The notes under the pieces: generated by a model | Database searches by the model: none | What the model was told of the DNA's origin: nothing | What the model saw: only the letters and a program-made list of their open reading frames with translations | NCBI RefSeq assembly: GCF_030687715.1 | Contig: NZ_CP117445.1 | Coordinates: 1,546,501-1,610,500 of the forward strand | DNA length: 64,000 nucleotides | Source of the DNA: Pseudomonas sp. FP2196 | GTDB taxonomy: Bacteria; Pseudomonadota; Gammaproteobacteria; Pseudomonadales; Pseudomonadaceae | Direction: 5' to 3' | Program-made: the position numbers and the translations under genes | Part shown: positions 44,109-52,948 of the stretch, piece by piece | How positions within the stretch are numbered: position 1 is the first letter of the stretch | How the letters are laid out: each line of letters opens with the position of its first letter

Positions 44109-44414
44109 ATGCTATCCATGAAACGACCACGCTTGGCGGCAGTTACTGCGCTCTCTGATAGCCGGCTTGCACTCTGCTTTGTTGATGGTCGAGCGCTGAC
44201 ACTCGATTTGAGTCGAGATATTCAAACGTATAAACAGTTGCAGGCCTTGCTTGATCCCCAAGTCTTTGCGACTGCCATCTTGGGCGATAAAGGTTGGACT
44301 GTTGAATGGCCCGCCCCGGATATTCAGATTGGCGCCGATACTCAATATCTGGACGCTTTTCCAGAAATGAACCCTAACCCGCATCCGGCTTCGGCCGCTC
44401 ATACCGCGCATTGA
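44109..44414 (+). CDS. DUF2442 protein
   Basis: The 101-residue protein matches the DUF2442 pattern: an N-terminal strand set with RLALCFVDGRALTLDLSRD, then LLDPQVFATAILGDKGWTVEWPAPDIQIGAD. DUF2442 proteins are small and often lie beside toxin-antitoxin-like or regulatory genes, but the function is unknown. Two starts are possible, 44109 and 44118; upstream sequence is a REP unit and so not coding. Its last 41 bp overlap the convergent DUF748 gene. Confidence 0.7.
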   Translation: MLSMKRPRLAAVTALSDSRLALCFVDGRALTLDLSRDIQTYKQLQALLDPQVFATAILGDKGWTVEWPAPDIQIGADTQYLDAFPEMNPNPHPASAAHTAH

Positions 44415-45447
44415 ATGCCTGTACGAATCCATTGCGCAAAATCTGCAAAAACGCTTCGAACGCGCTGATATTTTGCTGATGCACGTTGCCGCTGAGCTCG
44501 ACTTTGGTGGCGAACTGGTTTTTGGCCTGATTCTTCAGCACGGTTTCCGTGCCGCCCACCAGTGCTTCCCAGACAGAGCGGAAGATGCTCTTGTTCTGGT
44601 TTTCCACGTCTTGCTGCCAGTTGAATACTTCGACATCGCGCAGCAGCGGCTTGATGTAGCCGCTGACCTGGGCTTTTTTCGCTTGGGCTTCGATCACTAC
44701 ATCGCCGTGGCCGGCGTTGAAGTCGAACTTGCCGTAGGCCGAGGCAAAGTCGTTCATGCGCTTGAGTTCGATATCGCGGGCGCGGAGGCGGAACTGGAAG
44801 TCTTCGAAGTTACTCAGCGGATCGAATGTGGCACTGGTTTCCAGCGGTGCGTGGCCGAGCAGCAGGGCCTTGCCTTCGAAGCGAGCGTCGCGTTTGCCTT
44901 CCTTGTCGACAACGTTGGTCAGGTTGTAAATGCTCGCGTCGACGTTAGTGGCGTTCATGTTTACGGGTGGTTTGGAATTGAAGTTGCGAAAGCTTATTTT
45001 GCCGTCGTGAATCTGTACTTCGTCGAGGGTGATCGGTAGCAATTTGCCCAATTGCTCACGCCAGTTGGTGCCTTTACCTGTCTGGGAGTTCTGTTTATTG
45101 CCACCATCGACGAAGTTCACTTCGGGGTTGATGAACTGCACCTCCGCCACCACGGCATGGTCGTACCAGAGCGAATGCCAGCTCACAGACAGATCAATCA
45201 GCGGCGCATTGACGAAAGGCACAGGCACTTTGCCGTCGACCTTGACGATTTTCAGGCCGTTGATCTTGTAAGCACCGCGCCACCACGCCAGGTCGACATC
45301 GGTGATCTGTCCACGGTAATCACCCATGTTCGCCAGTTTGCCGTTCAGATAGTCGCGCACCATGTACGGCAGGGCGATGTGCAGTGCAATCAACAGCACG
45401 ACAATCCCCGCGAAGATCCCTAACGGCCAGCTGTAACGACGCTTCAT
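44374..45447 (-). CDS. DUF748-family envelope protein
   Basis: The 357-residue protein has one N-terminal membrane helix (WPLGIFAGIVVLLIALHIALPY, about residues 7-28) and a long periplasmic part matching DUF748: repeated strands with DVDLAWWRGAYKINGL, GKISFRNFNSKPPVN and FRLRARDIELKRMNDFA. It is related in layout to AsmA-like proteins, which may carry lipids between membranes; a role for this member is not proven. It is divergent from cysK. Confidence 0.8.
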   Translation of the reverse strand: MKRRYSWPLGIFAGIVVLLIALHIALPYMVRDYLNGKLANMGDYRGQITDVDLAWWRGAYKINGLKIVKVDGKVPVPFVNAPLIDLSVSWHSLWYDHAVVAEVQFINPEVNFVDGGNKQNSQTGKGTNWREQLGKLLPITLDEVQIHDGKISFRNFNSKPPVNMNATNVDASIYNLTNVVDKEGKRDARFEGKALLLGHAPLETSATFDPLSNFEDFQFRLRARDIELKRMNDFASAYGKFDFNAGHGDVVIEAQAKKAQVSGYIKPLLRDVEVFNWQQDVENQNKSIFRSVWEALVGGTETVLKNQAKNQFATKVELSGNVHQQNISAFEAFLQILRNGFVQAFNARYERPKPDAG

Positions 45448-45573
45448 GGCGACAATTCCCGAACGATGTAACCGGTTGACTGCCTGCCGCCGCAGACGTT
45501 CGACTCGACTGGACTGTGATGGGCAACAGGCATACCTTGGGCGCTGAATTCAATGCTGCATAAGGACCCAGCC

Positions 45574-46548
45574 ATGAGCCGTATTTTTGCTGACAACGCC
45601 CATTCCATCGGCAACACGCCGCTGGTGCAGATCAACCGCATCGCGCCGCGTGGCGTGACCATTCTGGCCAAGATCGAAGGGCGCAACCCCGGTTATTCGG
45701 TCAAGTGCCGTATCGGCGCCAACATGATCTGGGACGCCGAAAGCAGCGGCAAACTCAAGCCGGGCATGACCATCGTCGAGCCGACTTCGGGCAATACCGG
45801 CATCGGCCTGGCCTTCGTGGCGGCCGCTCGTGGCTACAAATTGATGCTGACCATGCCCGCGTCGATGAGTATCGAACGCCGTAAAGTGCTCAAGGCACTG
45901 GGCGCCGAACTGGTGCTGACCGAGCCGGCCAAGGGCATGAAAGGCGCGATCGAGAAGGCCGCCGAGATTGTTGCCAGCGATGCGGACAAATACTTCATGC
46001 CGGCGCAGTTCGATAACCCGGCCAACCCGGCCATTCACGAAAAAACCACCGGCCCGGAAATCTGGAATGACACCGATGGCGCCGTGGATGTGTTGGTCGC
46101 AGGGGTCGGCACCGGCGGAACCATCACTGGCGTTTCGCGGTATATCAAGAATACCCAGGGTAAACCGATTCTTTCGGTGGCCGTGGAGCCGGCCTCGTCG
46201 CCAGTGATTACCCAGGCACGGGCCGGCGAAGAGATCAAACCGAGCCCGCACAAGATTCAGGGCATCGGCGCAGGTTTCGTGCCGAAAAACCTTGATATGT
46301 CGATGGTCGACCGGGTAGAGCAAGTGACCGACGAGGAGTCTAAAGCCATGGCCCTGCGCCTGATGCAGGAAGAAGGCATCTTGTGCGGCATTTCCTGCGG
46401 GGCGGCAATGGCAGTCGCGGTGCGTTTGGCCGAAACGCCTGAGATGCAGGGCAAGACCATCGTGGTGATTCTGCCGGACTCCGGTGAGCGTTATCTGTCG
46501 AGCATGCTGTTCAGCGATCTCTTCACCGAGCAGGAGAACCAGCAGTAA
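45574..46548 (+). CDS. cysK: Cysteine synthase A
   Basis: The 324-residue PLP enzyme makes L-cysteine from O-acetylserine and sulfide. The PLP lysine is Lys44 ([13 protein letters not shown]), and the loops [12 protein letters not shown] and [14 protein letters not shown] bind substrate and the PLP phosphate. The C-terminus has the [10 protein letters not shown] segment typical of CysK. The ATG is at 45574 ([13 protein letters not shown]), with AAGGA before it. It lies near the moxR-VWA pair, as in P. aeruginosa. It is monocistronic. Confidence 0.95.
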   Translation: MSRIFADNAHSIGNTPLVQINRIAPRGVTILAKIEGRNPGYSVKCRIGANMIWDAESSGKLKPGMTIVEPTSGNTGIGLAFVAAARGYKLMLTMPASMSIERRKVLKALGAELVLTEPAKGMKGAIEKAAEIVASDADKYFMPAQFDNPANPAIHEKTTGPEIWNDTDGAVDVLVAGVGTGGTITGVSRYIKNTQGKPILSVAVEPASSPVITQARAGEEIKPSPHKIQGIGAGFVPKNLDMSMVDRVEQVTDEESKAMALRLMQEEGILCGISCGAAMAVAVRLAETPEMQGKTIVVILPDSGERYLSSMLFSDLFTEQENQQ

Positions 46549-46733
46549 TCGAGTTGATTCAGGTCAGCCCAAGTTTAGGATGCTTATGTTAATAAATGCT
46601 TTGTTGCGCAATTCTTAACACTGAATCTTGGGTTGAACGGGTTTTGCCCCGGGCCAGGAGTGTTTATCATGGCCGGCTGCCATGCCGGGTAAAGGGCGTT
46701 GCGCAGCGTTGTCTTTATTCCAAGGAGTTGTTG

Positions 46734-47672
46734 ATGACCTTTTCGTTTGCCGCCAAGGCTTCGGTGTTGCTGCTGTTTCTGGGCAGCACGCTCTATGTGC
46801 ATTTGCGCGGCAAGGCGCGTTTGCCGGTATTGCGTCAGTTCGTCAACCACTCGGCGCTGTTCGCCCCCTACAACGCCTTGATGTACCTGTTCTCCGCTGT
46901 ACCGTCCAAGCCGTACCTGGATCGCAGCAAATTCCCGGAGCTGGATGTGCTGCGCGATAACTGGGAAACCATCCGCGACGAAGCCATGCACCTGTTCGAC
47001 GAGGGTTACATCCGCGCCGCCGAGAAGAACAACGACGCGGGTTTCGGTTCCTTCTTCAAGAAGGGCTGGAAGCGTTTCTATCTCAAGTGGTACGACAAAC
47101 CGCTACCGTCGGCCGAAACCCTGTGCCCGAAAACCGTGGCGCTGGTCAGTGCCATTCCGAATGTCAAAGGCGCGATGTTCGCGCTGCTGCCGGGCGGCAG
47201 CCACCTCAATCCGCACCGCGATCCGTTTGCCGGTTCCCTGCGCTATCACCTCGGTCTGTCGACACCGAACTCCGACGACTGCCGGATCTTCGTCGATGGT
47301 CAGGTCTACGCCTGGCGCGACGGTGAAGACGTGATGTTCGACGAGACCTATGTGCATTGGGTCAAGAACGAAACCGACAAGACCCGTGTCATCCTGTTCT
47401 GCGACATCGAACGTCCGCTGAGCAACCCTTTGATGACCCGCATCAACCGTTTCATCAGTGGCTGGCTCGGTCGCGCGACTGCGCCACAGAATCTTGACGA
47501 TGAACGCGTCGGCGGGATCAACCAGGCCTACGCCTGGAGCAAGAACTTCAGTGACAAGTTCAGCGGTGTGGTCAAACAGTGGAAACGCCGTCATCCGAAA
47601 GCCTACCGTGTGCTGCGGCCGGTGTTGGCGGTGGTGGTCTTGACGTTGCTCGGGTATTGGCTGTTTGGTTGA
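46734..47672 (+). CDS. lpxO: Aspartyl/asparaginyl beta-hydroxylase family, lipid A hydroxylase LpxO
   Basis: The 312-residue protein is an Fe(II)/2-oxoglutarate oxygenase with one N-terminal membrane helix (about 5-22) and a C-terminal helix. The iron site is HRDPFAGSLRYHLGL (His-x-Asp) plus His in DETYVHWVKNE, and the 2-oxoglutarate Arg follows (KTRVILFCD). LpxO adds a 2-hydroxyl to a lipid A acyl chain at the membrane. ATG 46734 with AAGGAG. A terminator follows. Confidence 0.9.
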   Translation: MTFSFAAKASVLLLFLGSTLYVHLRGKARLPVLRQFVNHSALFAPYNALMYLFSAVPSKPYLDRSKFPELDVLRDNWETIRDEAMHLFDEGYIRAAEKNNDAGFGSFFKKGWKRFYLKWYDKPLPSAETLCPKTVALVSAIPNVKGAMFALLPGGSHLNPHRDPFAGSLRYHLGLSTPNSDDCRIFVDGQVYAWRDGEDVMFDETYVHWVKNETDKTRVILFCDIERPLSNPLMTRINRFISGWLGRATAPQNLDDERVGGINQAYAWSKNFSDKFSGVVKQWKRRHPKAYRVLRPVLAVVVLTLLGYWLFG

Positions 47673-47688
47673 GGTCTAACCAGAAATG

Positions 47689-47716
47689 AAAAACCGCTCC
47701 TTGTGAGCGGTTTTTT
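47689..47716. terminator. Bidirectional terminator
   Basis: AAAAACCGCTCC, loop TTGT, GAGCGGTTTTTT is a good hairpin with T run, placed between lpxO and the converging small gene (its stop codon touches the hairpin). Confidence 0.92.
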
Positions 47717-47895
47717 CATGATGGGAATGCGAAAGAGGCGCCCGCGAGAATACCACCTGGCTCCTCAACGGCTGGATTTGCCAATGCCTCCCTGATTCGC
47801 TGCAACTCCTTTTCAGACAACTCTCCAGAAGACCGCTTTCTATTGGCCTTTGTTGATTTGGCGTCTGAGGCCTTGTTTTCAACGACAGCTTTCAT
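47716..47895 (-). CDS. Small basic protein next to the GNAT-like gene
   Basis: The 59-residue protein is unrecognised. Its first half is basic and Lys/Arg rich (KASDAKSTKANRKR), followed by a helix (SEKELQRIREALANP) and a hydrophobic tail ending FAFPS. It has no cysteine. A GGAGA ribosome site precedes the ATG at 47895. It lies 48 bp downstream of the GNAT-like gene on the same strand, so the two are likely one operon; a substrate, partner or antitoxin role is possible but unproven. Confidence 0.55.
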   Translation of the reverse strand: MKAVVENKASDAKSTKANRKRSSGELSEKELQRIREALANPAVEEPGGILAGASFAFPS

Positions 47896-47943
47896 GGTGT
47901 CTCCGGCGTTGATCATTAAATGAGCAGTTGCCCGATACTAGTC

Positions 47944-48477
47944 TTAGTCAATAAGCTTCACAAGCCGACCCTCTGAATCGAACTCAAAGCCCAGTTGCTG
48001 GTAAAGAGAGATGACCCCCGGTAGAGGCTCCTGAATTTCAATTTGTTTGCTGCCTATGATTCGCGCGAAGTGAGTAACGGCGGTCAATGCAAACGTCGCG
48101 ACGCGGCTCTTGAGCGGGTGATCGTTTCCTGCCTTGCCCTCCAGACGCACAATCTTCACTCTCAATCGACTCTGATCAGGGTTCGCAAAGCAGAGTCCGC
48201 ACAGTTCCTGATCAAACCAGATGGCCAAATCGAAGCCCAATGGCTCTCTGGTCTTCCACCTGACAACTTCCTGCCAGGAGAAATGAGGATCAAGCCACTT
48301 TTCATAGGCGCTCAACGCCCGTGCATCGATTGCTTCGAAACGAACTCTGGAATGATCGACATCTGCGATGCCTTTCTGCGCCAAATCATCTTTTAGTCTT
48401 GCAAACGTAGTACTCGCCAGTTTCCTGGCTTGCGACCTGTATAACTGATACCGCAAATACGTCCGTTCCCTTGGCAT
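47944..48477 (-). CDS. GNAT-like N-acetyltransferase with degenerate cofactor loop
   Basis: The 177-residue protein has the late GNAT pattern: a strand (KQIEIQEPLPG) and motif B ISLYQQLGFEF at about residues 156-166. The pyrophosphate-binding loop (R/QxxGxG/A) expected before the main helix is not intact; the region reads PLKSRVATFALTAVTHFA. Activity is therefore uncertain. It is soluble, with a basic N-terminus. It is followed by a small basic protein gene. Confidence 0.65.
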   Translation of the reverse strand: MPRERTYLRYQLYRSQARKLASTTFARLKDDLAQKGIADVDHSRVRFEAIDARALSAYEKWLDPHFSWQEVVRWKTREPLGFDLAIWFDQELCGLCFANPDQSRLRVKIVRLEGKAGNDHPLKSRVATFALTAVTHFARIIGSKQIEIQEPLPGVISLYQQLGFEFDSEGRLVKLID

Positions 48478-48926
48478 GTGATCTCTTGCATTCCATGTCT
48501 CCGTCGTTGGGCATTGCTCTTGCCGATCAGCCTATCCACCGCCCTTCAGCCTGTCGCTACCGGCCCTTTGCCCAAGTCGTTGCAATCCATGTCCCACGCT
48601 GGTTATAGTCGGCGCTCGTGAGCCAGACGACTCACGTTCAAAATCCTTCAAAAAAGATCAGCCCAAATGCCTGCATCCCTCATCAACGCGGTAGTCGATT
48701 CAGCGGTCAGCGCTGGCGTCGTGCCGTGCGGGAATCAGCAGCCCGGGCAGATCAGTCATTACCCCCCACCTGTCAGTAGCACGCCGGTGTGCGCAGTCGT
48801 ATCACCGCCGGGCGTTGGCGTTTCGGGCTGATCGGCAGTTTCTGCTGACCCCTGTGCCCGCCGGAAAAACCTACTGAATTTCAGCTTCGGCTGAGTTGGC
48901 TATTTGCCTGACTACAGGTGGTATTC
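48478..48926. other. Gap before the EamA transporter gene
   Basis: 449 bp between the divergent GNAT-like and EamA genes. It holds a possible 54-codon gene (48667-48831) and no clear repeat or terminator. The composition is mixed and lower in GC than the flanks. Confidence 0.5.
48667..48831 (+). CDS. Possible small peptide gene
   Basis: An open frame of 54 codons starts at ATG 48667. The predicted peptide has a helical N-terminus (SLINAVVDSAVSAGVV) and a Pro- and Val-rich tail with two cysteines (SHYPPPVSSTPVCAV... ). It lacks a clear ribosome site. It could be a chance frame. I do not recognise the family. Confidence 0.3.
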   Translation: MPASLINAVVDSAVSAGVVPCGNQQPGQISHYPPPVSSTPVCAVVSPPGVGVSG

Positions 48927-49790
48927 ATGTTTGTCCTTTCGAAAAAGTCTGCGCTCGCGGCGACGTCCACGAGCCTGTTCGTTCTACTGTGGAGCAGTGG
49001 GGCGATTTTCTCCAAATGGGGCTTGGCCCACGCGTCACCGTTTGCCTTTCTGCTGATTCGCTTTGCCATTGCCCTGTGCGGGTTGGTGCTGCTGATTCCG
49101 TTGCTCAAGCTGAAGTTGCCCAAGGGCGGCAGGCCGATGCTGTTTGCGATTGCCACGGGTGTGGTGTTGTTGGGGGCGTATCAGATTTTCTATCTGCTGG
49201 CCCTCAACACCAAAGTCACCCCGGGGGTGATGGCGACCATCATGGGCGTGCAACCGATTCTCACGGTGGTGTTGATGGAGCGGCAGCGCTCGGCCAGCCG
49301 GATGTTCGGGCTGGCACTAGGGTTGGCCGGTCTGATCATGGTGGTGTATCAGGGGATCGGTCTGGCCGGGATGTCGTGGGCGGGGATGCTGTTCGGTTTG
49401 CTGGCGCTGGCGAGCATGACCCTTGGTTCAATCATGCAGAAGCGCATCACCGACAATCCTCTCGGCACGCTGCCGGTGCAGTATCTGGCCGGACTGTTGT
49501 TGTGTGGGATCTTCGTGCCGTTCCAGCCGTTTTATTTCGAGCACAGCGCGGGTTTCATCGTGCCGGTGTTGTGGATGGGGCTGGTGGTCTCGGTGCTGGC
49601 GACGCTGTTGCTGTATCGGCTGATCGCGCGGGGCAATCTGGTGAATGTCACCAGCCTGTTTTATCTGGTGCCGGCGGTGACGGCGGTGATGGACTACCTG
49701 ATTTTCGGTAATCGTCTCGCCGCTCTCAGCGTCTTGGGCATGCTGCTGATCATCGTCGGTCTGGCATTCGTCTTCCGTAAAACAGTGTAA
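48927..49790 (+). CDS. EamA/DMT-family transporter
   Basis: The 287-residue protein has ten hydrophobic helices in two EamA repeats (about 10-140 and 150-285), with WSSGAIFSKWGLAHASPF at the start and the second repeat ending IIVGLAFVFRK. This family exports amino acids or other small metabolites; the substrate is not shown. ATG 48927 is preceded by AGGTGG; a GTG 9 bp earlier is possible. A terminator follows. Confidence 0.86.
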   Translation: MFVLSKKSALAATSTSLFVLLWSSGAIFSKWGLAHASPFAFLLIRFAIALCGLVLLIPLLKLKLPKGGRPMLFAIATGVVLLGAYQIFYLLALNTKVTPGVMATIMGVQPILTVVLMERQRSASRMFGLALGLAGLIMVVYQGIGLAGMSWAGMLFGLLALASMTLGSIMQKRITDNPLGTLPVQYLAGLLLCGIFVPFQPFYFEHSAGFIVPVLWMGLVVSVLATLLLYRLIARGNLVNVTSLFYLVPAVTAVMDYLIFGNRLAALSVLGMLLIIVGLAFVFRKTV

Positions 49791-49796
49791 ACCGCA

Positions 49797-49827
49797 AAAG
49801 GCCCGGAGCCTGTCTCCGGGCCTTTTT
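49797..49827. terminator. Terminator between EamA and LysR genes
   Basis: AAAAGGCCCGGAG, loop CCTGT, CTCCGGGCCTTTTT forms a 9-bp stem with a T run, at the convergent 3' ends. Confidence 0.92.
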
Positions 49828-50768
49828 CATTTGCTCAACGCATGCTCGGCCCGCACCGAATTCATGAACGCCTGCATCGCCGAGGACTGAATACGGTGGC
49901 GTCGGGTAATCAGACCGAACGGTGGCAATCGCGCTTCAAACTTGATCGGCAGCACCGCCAGCAGGTCTCGACCGGGATAGTCCTCGACCACCGACACCGG
50001 CGTTACGCCGAGCATGTCGGTCTGCTGGATCAATGACAGCAAGGTCATGATCGAGGTGGTTTCGACGATGCTGCTGGGGATGTCGACCCGGGCGTTGTGG
50101 AACACCTGATTGATGATCGCGCGCATCGGACTCGGTTGCTGTTGCAGCACCCAGGTCATGTTTTGCAATTCTGCCCAGCTGAGGTTTTTCTCTTTCGCCA
50201 GCGGGTTCTGCGCGCCGGCAATCACGCACAAGGCTTCTTCGCCGAGACTGTCGAAGAGCAATTCTTCGGCCCGCGCTCCGGCGGGAATTCGCCCCAGCAC
50301 GATGTCCAGTTGATCCTGTAGCAGCGCTTGCACGAGCACGTCGCTGGTGTCGACCTGAATGCTCATTGATAACCGTGGATGGCTTTGCTTCAAGGTCGCG
50401 ATAGTCCGCGTCAGCAACCCCGAGGCCAGCGCCGGAATCGCCCCGACCGCAACCCGTCCGAGATTGCCCGACTCCAGCGCCACCAATTCTTCACGCATGC
50501 CGCTGAGTTCGGCGAAGACCATGCGCGCGTAATAGATCACCGTCTCGCCGAAGGGCGTCGAGCGCATGCCTCGGGGCAGGCGCTCGAACAGTTCGACGCC
50601 GAGCAAATCTTCGGCCTCGTGCAGCATTTTGGTCGCCGCCGGTTGAGTCATGCCGATGTGGTCGGCGGCGCGGCGCAGCGAGCCGAATTCCTGCAACGCC
50701 AGCATCAGCCGCAACTGGCGCAGACGCAGGCGGCTGTGGATCACGTTGGCATCAGGAATTCGGGTCAT
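49827..50768 (-). CDS. LysR-family regulator of the sugar-acid locus
   Basis: The 313-residue protein has its helix-turn-helix at about residues 14-73 (LRLRQLRLMLALQEFGSLRRAADHIG...PAATKMLHEAEDLLG) and an effector domain from about 97 to 300. It is related to the GbpR/CbbR-type branch. It lies 67 bp downstream of tctA on the same strand, so it is the last gene of the tctCBA operon or has its own promoter near a perfect palindrome (50800-50820). The neighbourhood makes it the likely regulator of tctCBA and of the catabolic genes. The ligand is unknown. Confidence 0.9.
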   Translation of the reverse strand: MTRIPDANVIHSRLRLRQLRLMLALQEFGSLRRAADHIGMTQPAATKMLHEAEDLLGVELFERLPRGMRSTPFGETVIYYARMVFAELSGMREELVALESGNLGRVAVGAIPALASGLLTRTIATLKQSHPRLSMSIQVDTSDVLVQALLQDQLDIVLGRIPAGARAEELLFDSLGEEALCVIAGAQNPLAKEKNLSWAELQNMTWVLQQQPSPMRAIINQVFHNARVDIPSSIVETTSIMTLLSLIQQTDMLGVTPVSVVEDYPGRDLLAVLPIKFEARLPPFGLITRRHRIQSSAMQAFMNSVRAEHALSK

Positions 50769-50799
50769 GGGCCGTGCTCGCGAAAAAGACAGGTGGCCA

Positions 50800-50820
50800 G
50801 CCTGACAACAAATGTCAGGC
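50800..50820. promoter_or_regulatory. Perfect palindrome before the LysR gene
   Basis: GCCTGACA, five-base centre ACAAA, TGTCAGGC: both 8-bp arms pair exactly. It lies between tctA and the regulator gene. No T run follows, so it is more likely an operator or an RNA processing hairpin than a terminator. Confidence 0.5.
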
Positions 50821-50835
50821 AGTGCCAGTCCTGTG

Positions 50836-52365
50836 TCACAGCACCGATTTTGGCTTGGCCGCAGAAGGCTTGCGCAAACCGACCATGACTTGCAGCGCCT
50901 TGGAGATCAACGGCCAGAACAGCATCAGCAACGCCGCCGTGGTCAGGCAGCCCACCAACGGGTTGGACCAGAAGATCCCCAAGTGTCCGTCGGAGAACAG
51001 CATCGATTGGCGGAACGCATCTTCAGCCTTGTCGCCCAGCACTGCCGCAAGCACCAGCGGCGCGATCGGGTAGCCGAGTTTCTTGAACAGATAACCCAGG
51101 GCGCCGAAGCCGAGCATCAGCACCACATCGACGAACGAGTTGTGCACCGAGTAGGCACCGATGGCACAGACCATGATGATGATCGGCGCGATGATCGAGA
51201 ACGGAATGCGCAGGATCGAGGCGAACAACGGCACGGTGGCCAACACCACGATCAGGCTCACCACGTTGCCCAGGTACATGCTGGCGATCAGGCCCCAGAC
51301 AAAATCGTGCTGCTCGACGAACAGGGTAGGGCCAGGGTGCAGACCCCAGATCATCAAGCCGCCGAGCATCACCGCTGCGGTGGCCGAACCGGGAATGCCC
51401 AGGGTCAGCATCGGCAGCAATGCGCTGGTGCCGGCGGAGTGGTCGGCGGTTTCCGGAGCGATCACGCCTTCCAGTTCACCTTTACCGAAGTTGTCGCGAT
51501 TCTTCGAAAAACGCCGCGCCAGGCTGTAGCTCATGAACGAAGCCGCCGTCGGCCCACCGGGAGTGATGCCCATCCAGCAACCGACCAACGTGCTGCGCAC
51601 AATGGTCAGCCAGTAACGCGGCAGTTTTGCCCAGGTACGCAGGATTACCATCGGTGTGATGCGCGCATGTTCGCCGCGAAACACCAGACCTTCTTCCACC
51701 GTGCAGAGGATTTCACCGATGCCGAACAGTCCGATCACCGCCACTTCGAAGCTGATCCCGGTCATCAACGCGGGTTGGTCGAAGGTCAGGCGCAGGTTGC
51801 CGGACACGGTGTCCATGCCGACGGCCGCCATGGCGAAACCGATCATCATCGCCACCACGGTTTTCAGTGGTGGGTTCTTGCTCATGCCAATGAACGTGCA
51901 GAAGGCCAACAGGTATACCGCAAAGAATTCCGGTGAGCTGAAGGACATGGCGAACGCGGCGATCTTGGTCGACAGGAACGTCAGCAACAACACGCCGGCC
52001 AGTGCGCCGATCAGCGCCGAACTGAACGCGGCGGTGAGGGCTTCGGCGGCGCGGCCTTCACGGGCCATCGGGTAGCCGTCGAAGGTGGTCGCCACCGATG
52101 ACGGCTCACCGGGGATGTTGAACAGAATCGAGGTGATCGACCCGCCGAACAACGCCCCCCAATACATGCACGACAACAGGATAATCGCCGACACCGGCGA
52201 CATGGTGAAGGTCAGAGGCAGCAGCAACGCAACGCCGTTGGGGGCGCCGAGGCCGGGCAACACACCGACCAGAATGCCCAGCAGCACGCCGATCACCATC
52301 AGACCGATGTGGCCCGGGGTCATGATCAGGTTCATGCCTTGCATCAGGGAATCGAATTCGCTCAT
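50836..52365 (-). CDS. tctA: Tripartite tricarboxylate-type transporter, large membrane subunit TctA
   Basis: The 509-residue protein has about twelve membrane helices and the TctA signatures GVLPGLGAPNGVALLLPLT and GITPGGPTAASFMSYSL with the later LPMLTLGIPGSATAAVMLGG. It is the main ion-coupled permease of a tripartite carboxylate uptake system. I set the start at 52365 (MSEFDSLMQGMN), which overlaps tctB by 4 bp; an upstream part of the frame runs inside tctB. The substrate could be a citrate-like acid or, from the genes nearby, a sugar acid. Confidence 0.93.
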   Translation of the reverse strand: MSEFDSLMQGMNLIMTPGHIGLMVIGVLLGILVGVLPGLGAPNGVALLLPLTFTMSPVSAIILLSCMYWGALFGGSITSILFNIPGEPSSVATTFDGYPMAREGRAAEALTAAFSSALIGALAGVLLLTFLSTKIAAFAMSFSSPEFFAVYLLAFCTFIGMSKNPPLKTVVAMMIGFAMAAVGMDTVSGNLRLTFDQPALMTGISFEVAVIGLFGIGEILCTVEEGLVFRGEHARITPMVILRTWAKLPRYWLTIVRSTLVGCWMGITPGGPTAASFMSYSLARRFSKNRDNFGKGELEGVIAPETADHSAGTSALLPMLTLGIPGSATAAVMLGGLMIWGLHPGPTLFVEQHDFVWGLIASMYLGNVVSLIVVLATVPLFASILRIPFSIIAPIIIMVCAIGAYSVHNSFVDVVLMLGFGALGYLFKKLGYPIAPLVLAAVLGDKAEDAFRQSMLFSDGHLGIFWSNPLVGCLTTAALLMLFWPLISKALQVMVGLRKPSAAKPKSVL

Positions 52366-52895
52366 TTGAAGTTTCTCCCGGCGAGGGCGATCCAGTCGCC
52401 CATCGGGCCGGCATCCAGCGGCACCTTGAACCACAGCGCGAAGATCAGATAACTGGCGAGCACCGCGCCGAGCGAGACGCTGCCGATCATCCATTTGCCA
52501 TAGGGTTTTACGCGTACTTTGTCGCGCCACATGAACCAGGCAATGAACGCCGCCGAGGCCACGTAAATACCGGTGAATGGCATGGCCGCGACGAACAGGG
52601 CGATCGGCAGGAACACCGAAAACACTTGCCGAAACGCGCTGCGGCTGACGAACGCAATGCTCATGGCCTGCCAGCGCACCACGGTCAGAATGCCGTTGGC
52701 CACGCTCGCGCCACTGAGCATCAGGCCGATGTAGAAGGGGAAGTAACCCGGCTCAGGGCCGGCGTCACCCCAGCCGATGCCTTGTTCAAGGCTGCCGTAC
52801 ATCACCACTGCGCCAATCAGCGTGGTGAACAGGGTCAGGCCGAGTTCGACCCAACGGGTGCTGACCAGCGCCGGTAAATCCGAAGAATGGGACAT
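52362..52895 (-). CDS. tctB: Tripartite transporter, small membrane subunit TctB
   Basis: The 177-residue protein has four membrane helices (about 15-35, 47-65, 85-105 and 140-160) and the family pattern YFPFYIGLMLSGASVANG. It partners TctA. The ATGA overlap with tctA shows co-translation. The gene begins 53 bp behind tctC. Confidence 0.9.
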   Translation of the reverse strand: MSHSSDLPALVSTRWVELGLTLFTTLIGAVVMYGSLEQGIGWGDAGPEPGYFPFYIGLMLSGASVANGILTVVRWQAMSIAFVSRSAFRQVFSVFLPIALFVAAMPFTGIYVASAAFIAWFMWRDKVRVKPYGKWMIGSVSLGAVLASYLIFALWFKVPLDAGPMGDWIALAGRNFK

Positions 52896-52948
52896 GAAAC
52901 ACCTCCAGCAGGTGACGGCCGCACCTTATCGGGCGGCCGTGGACGACC

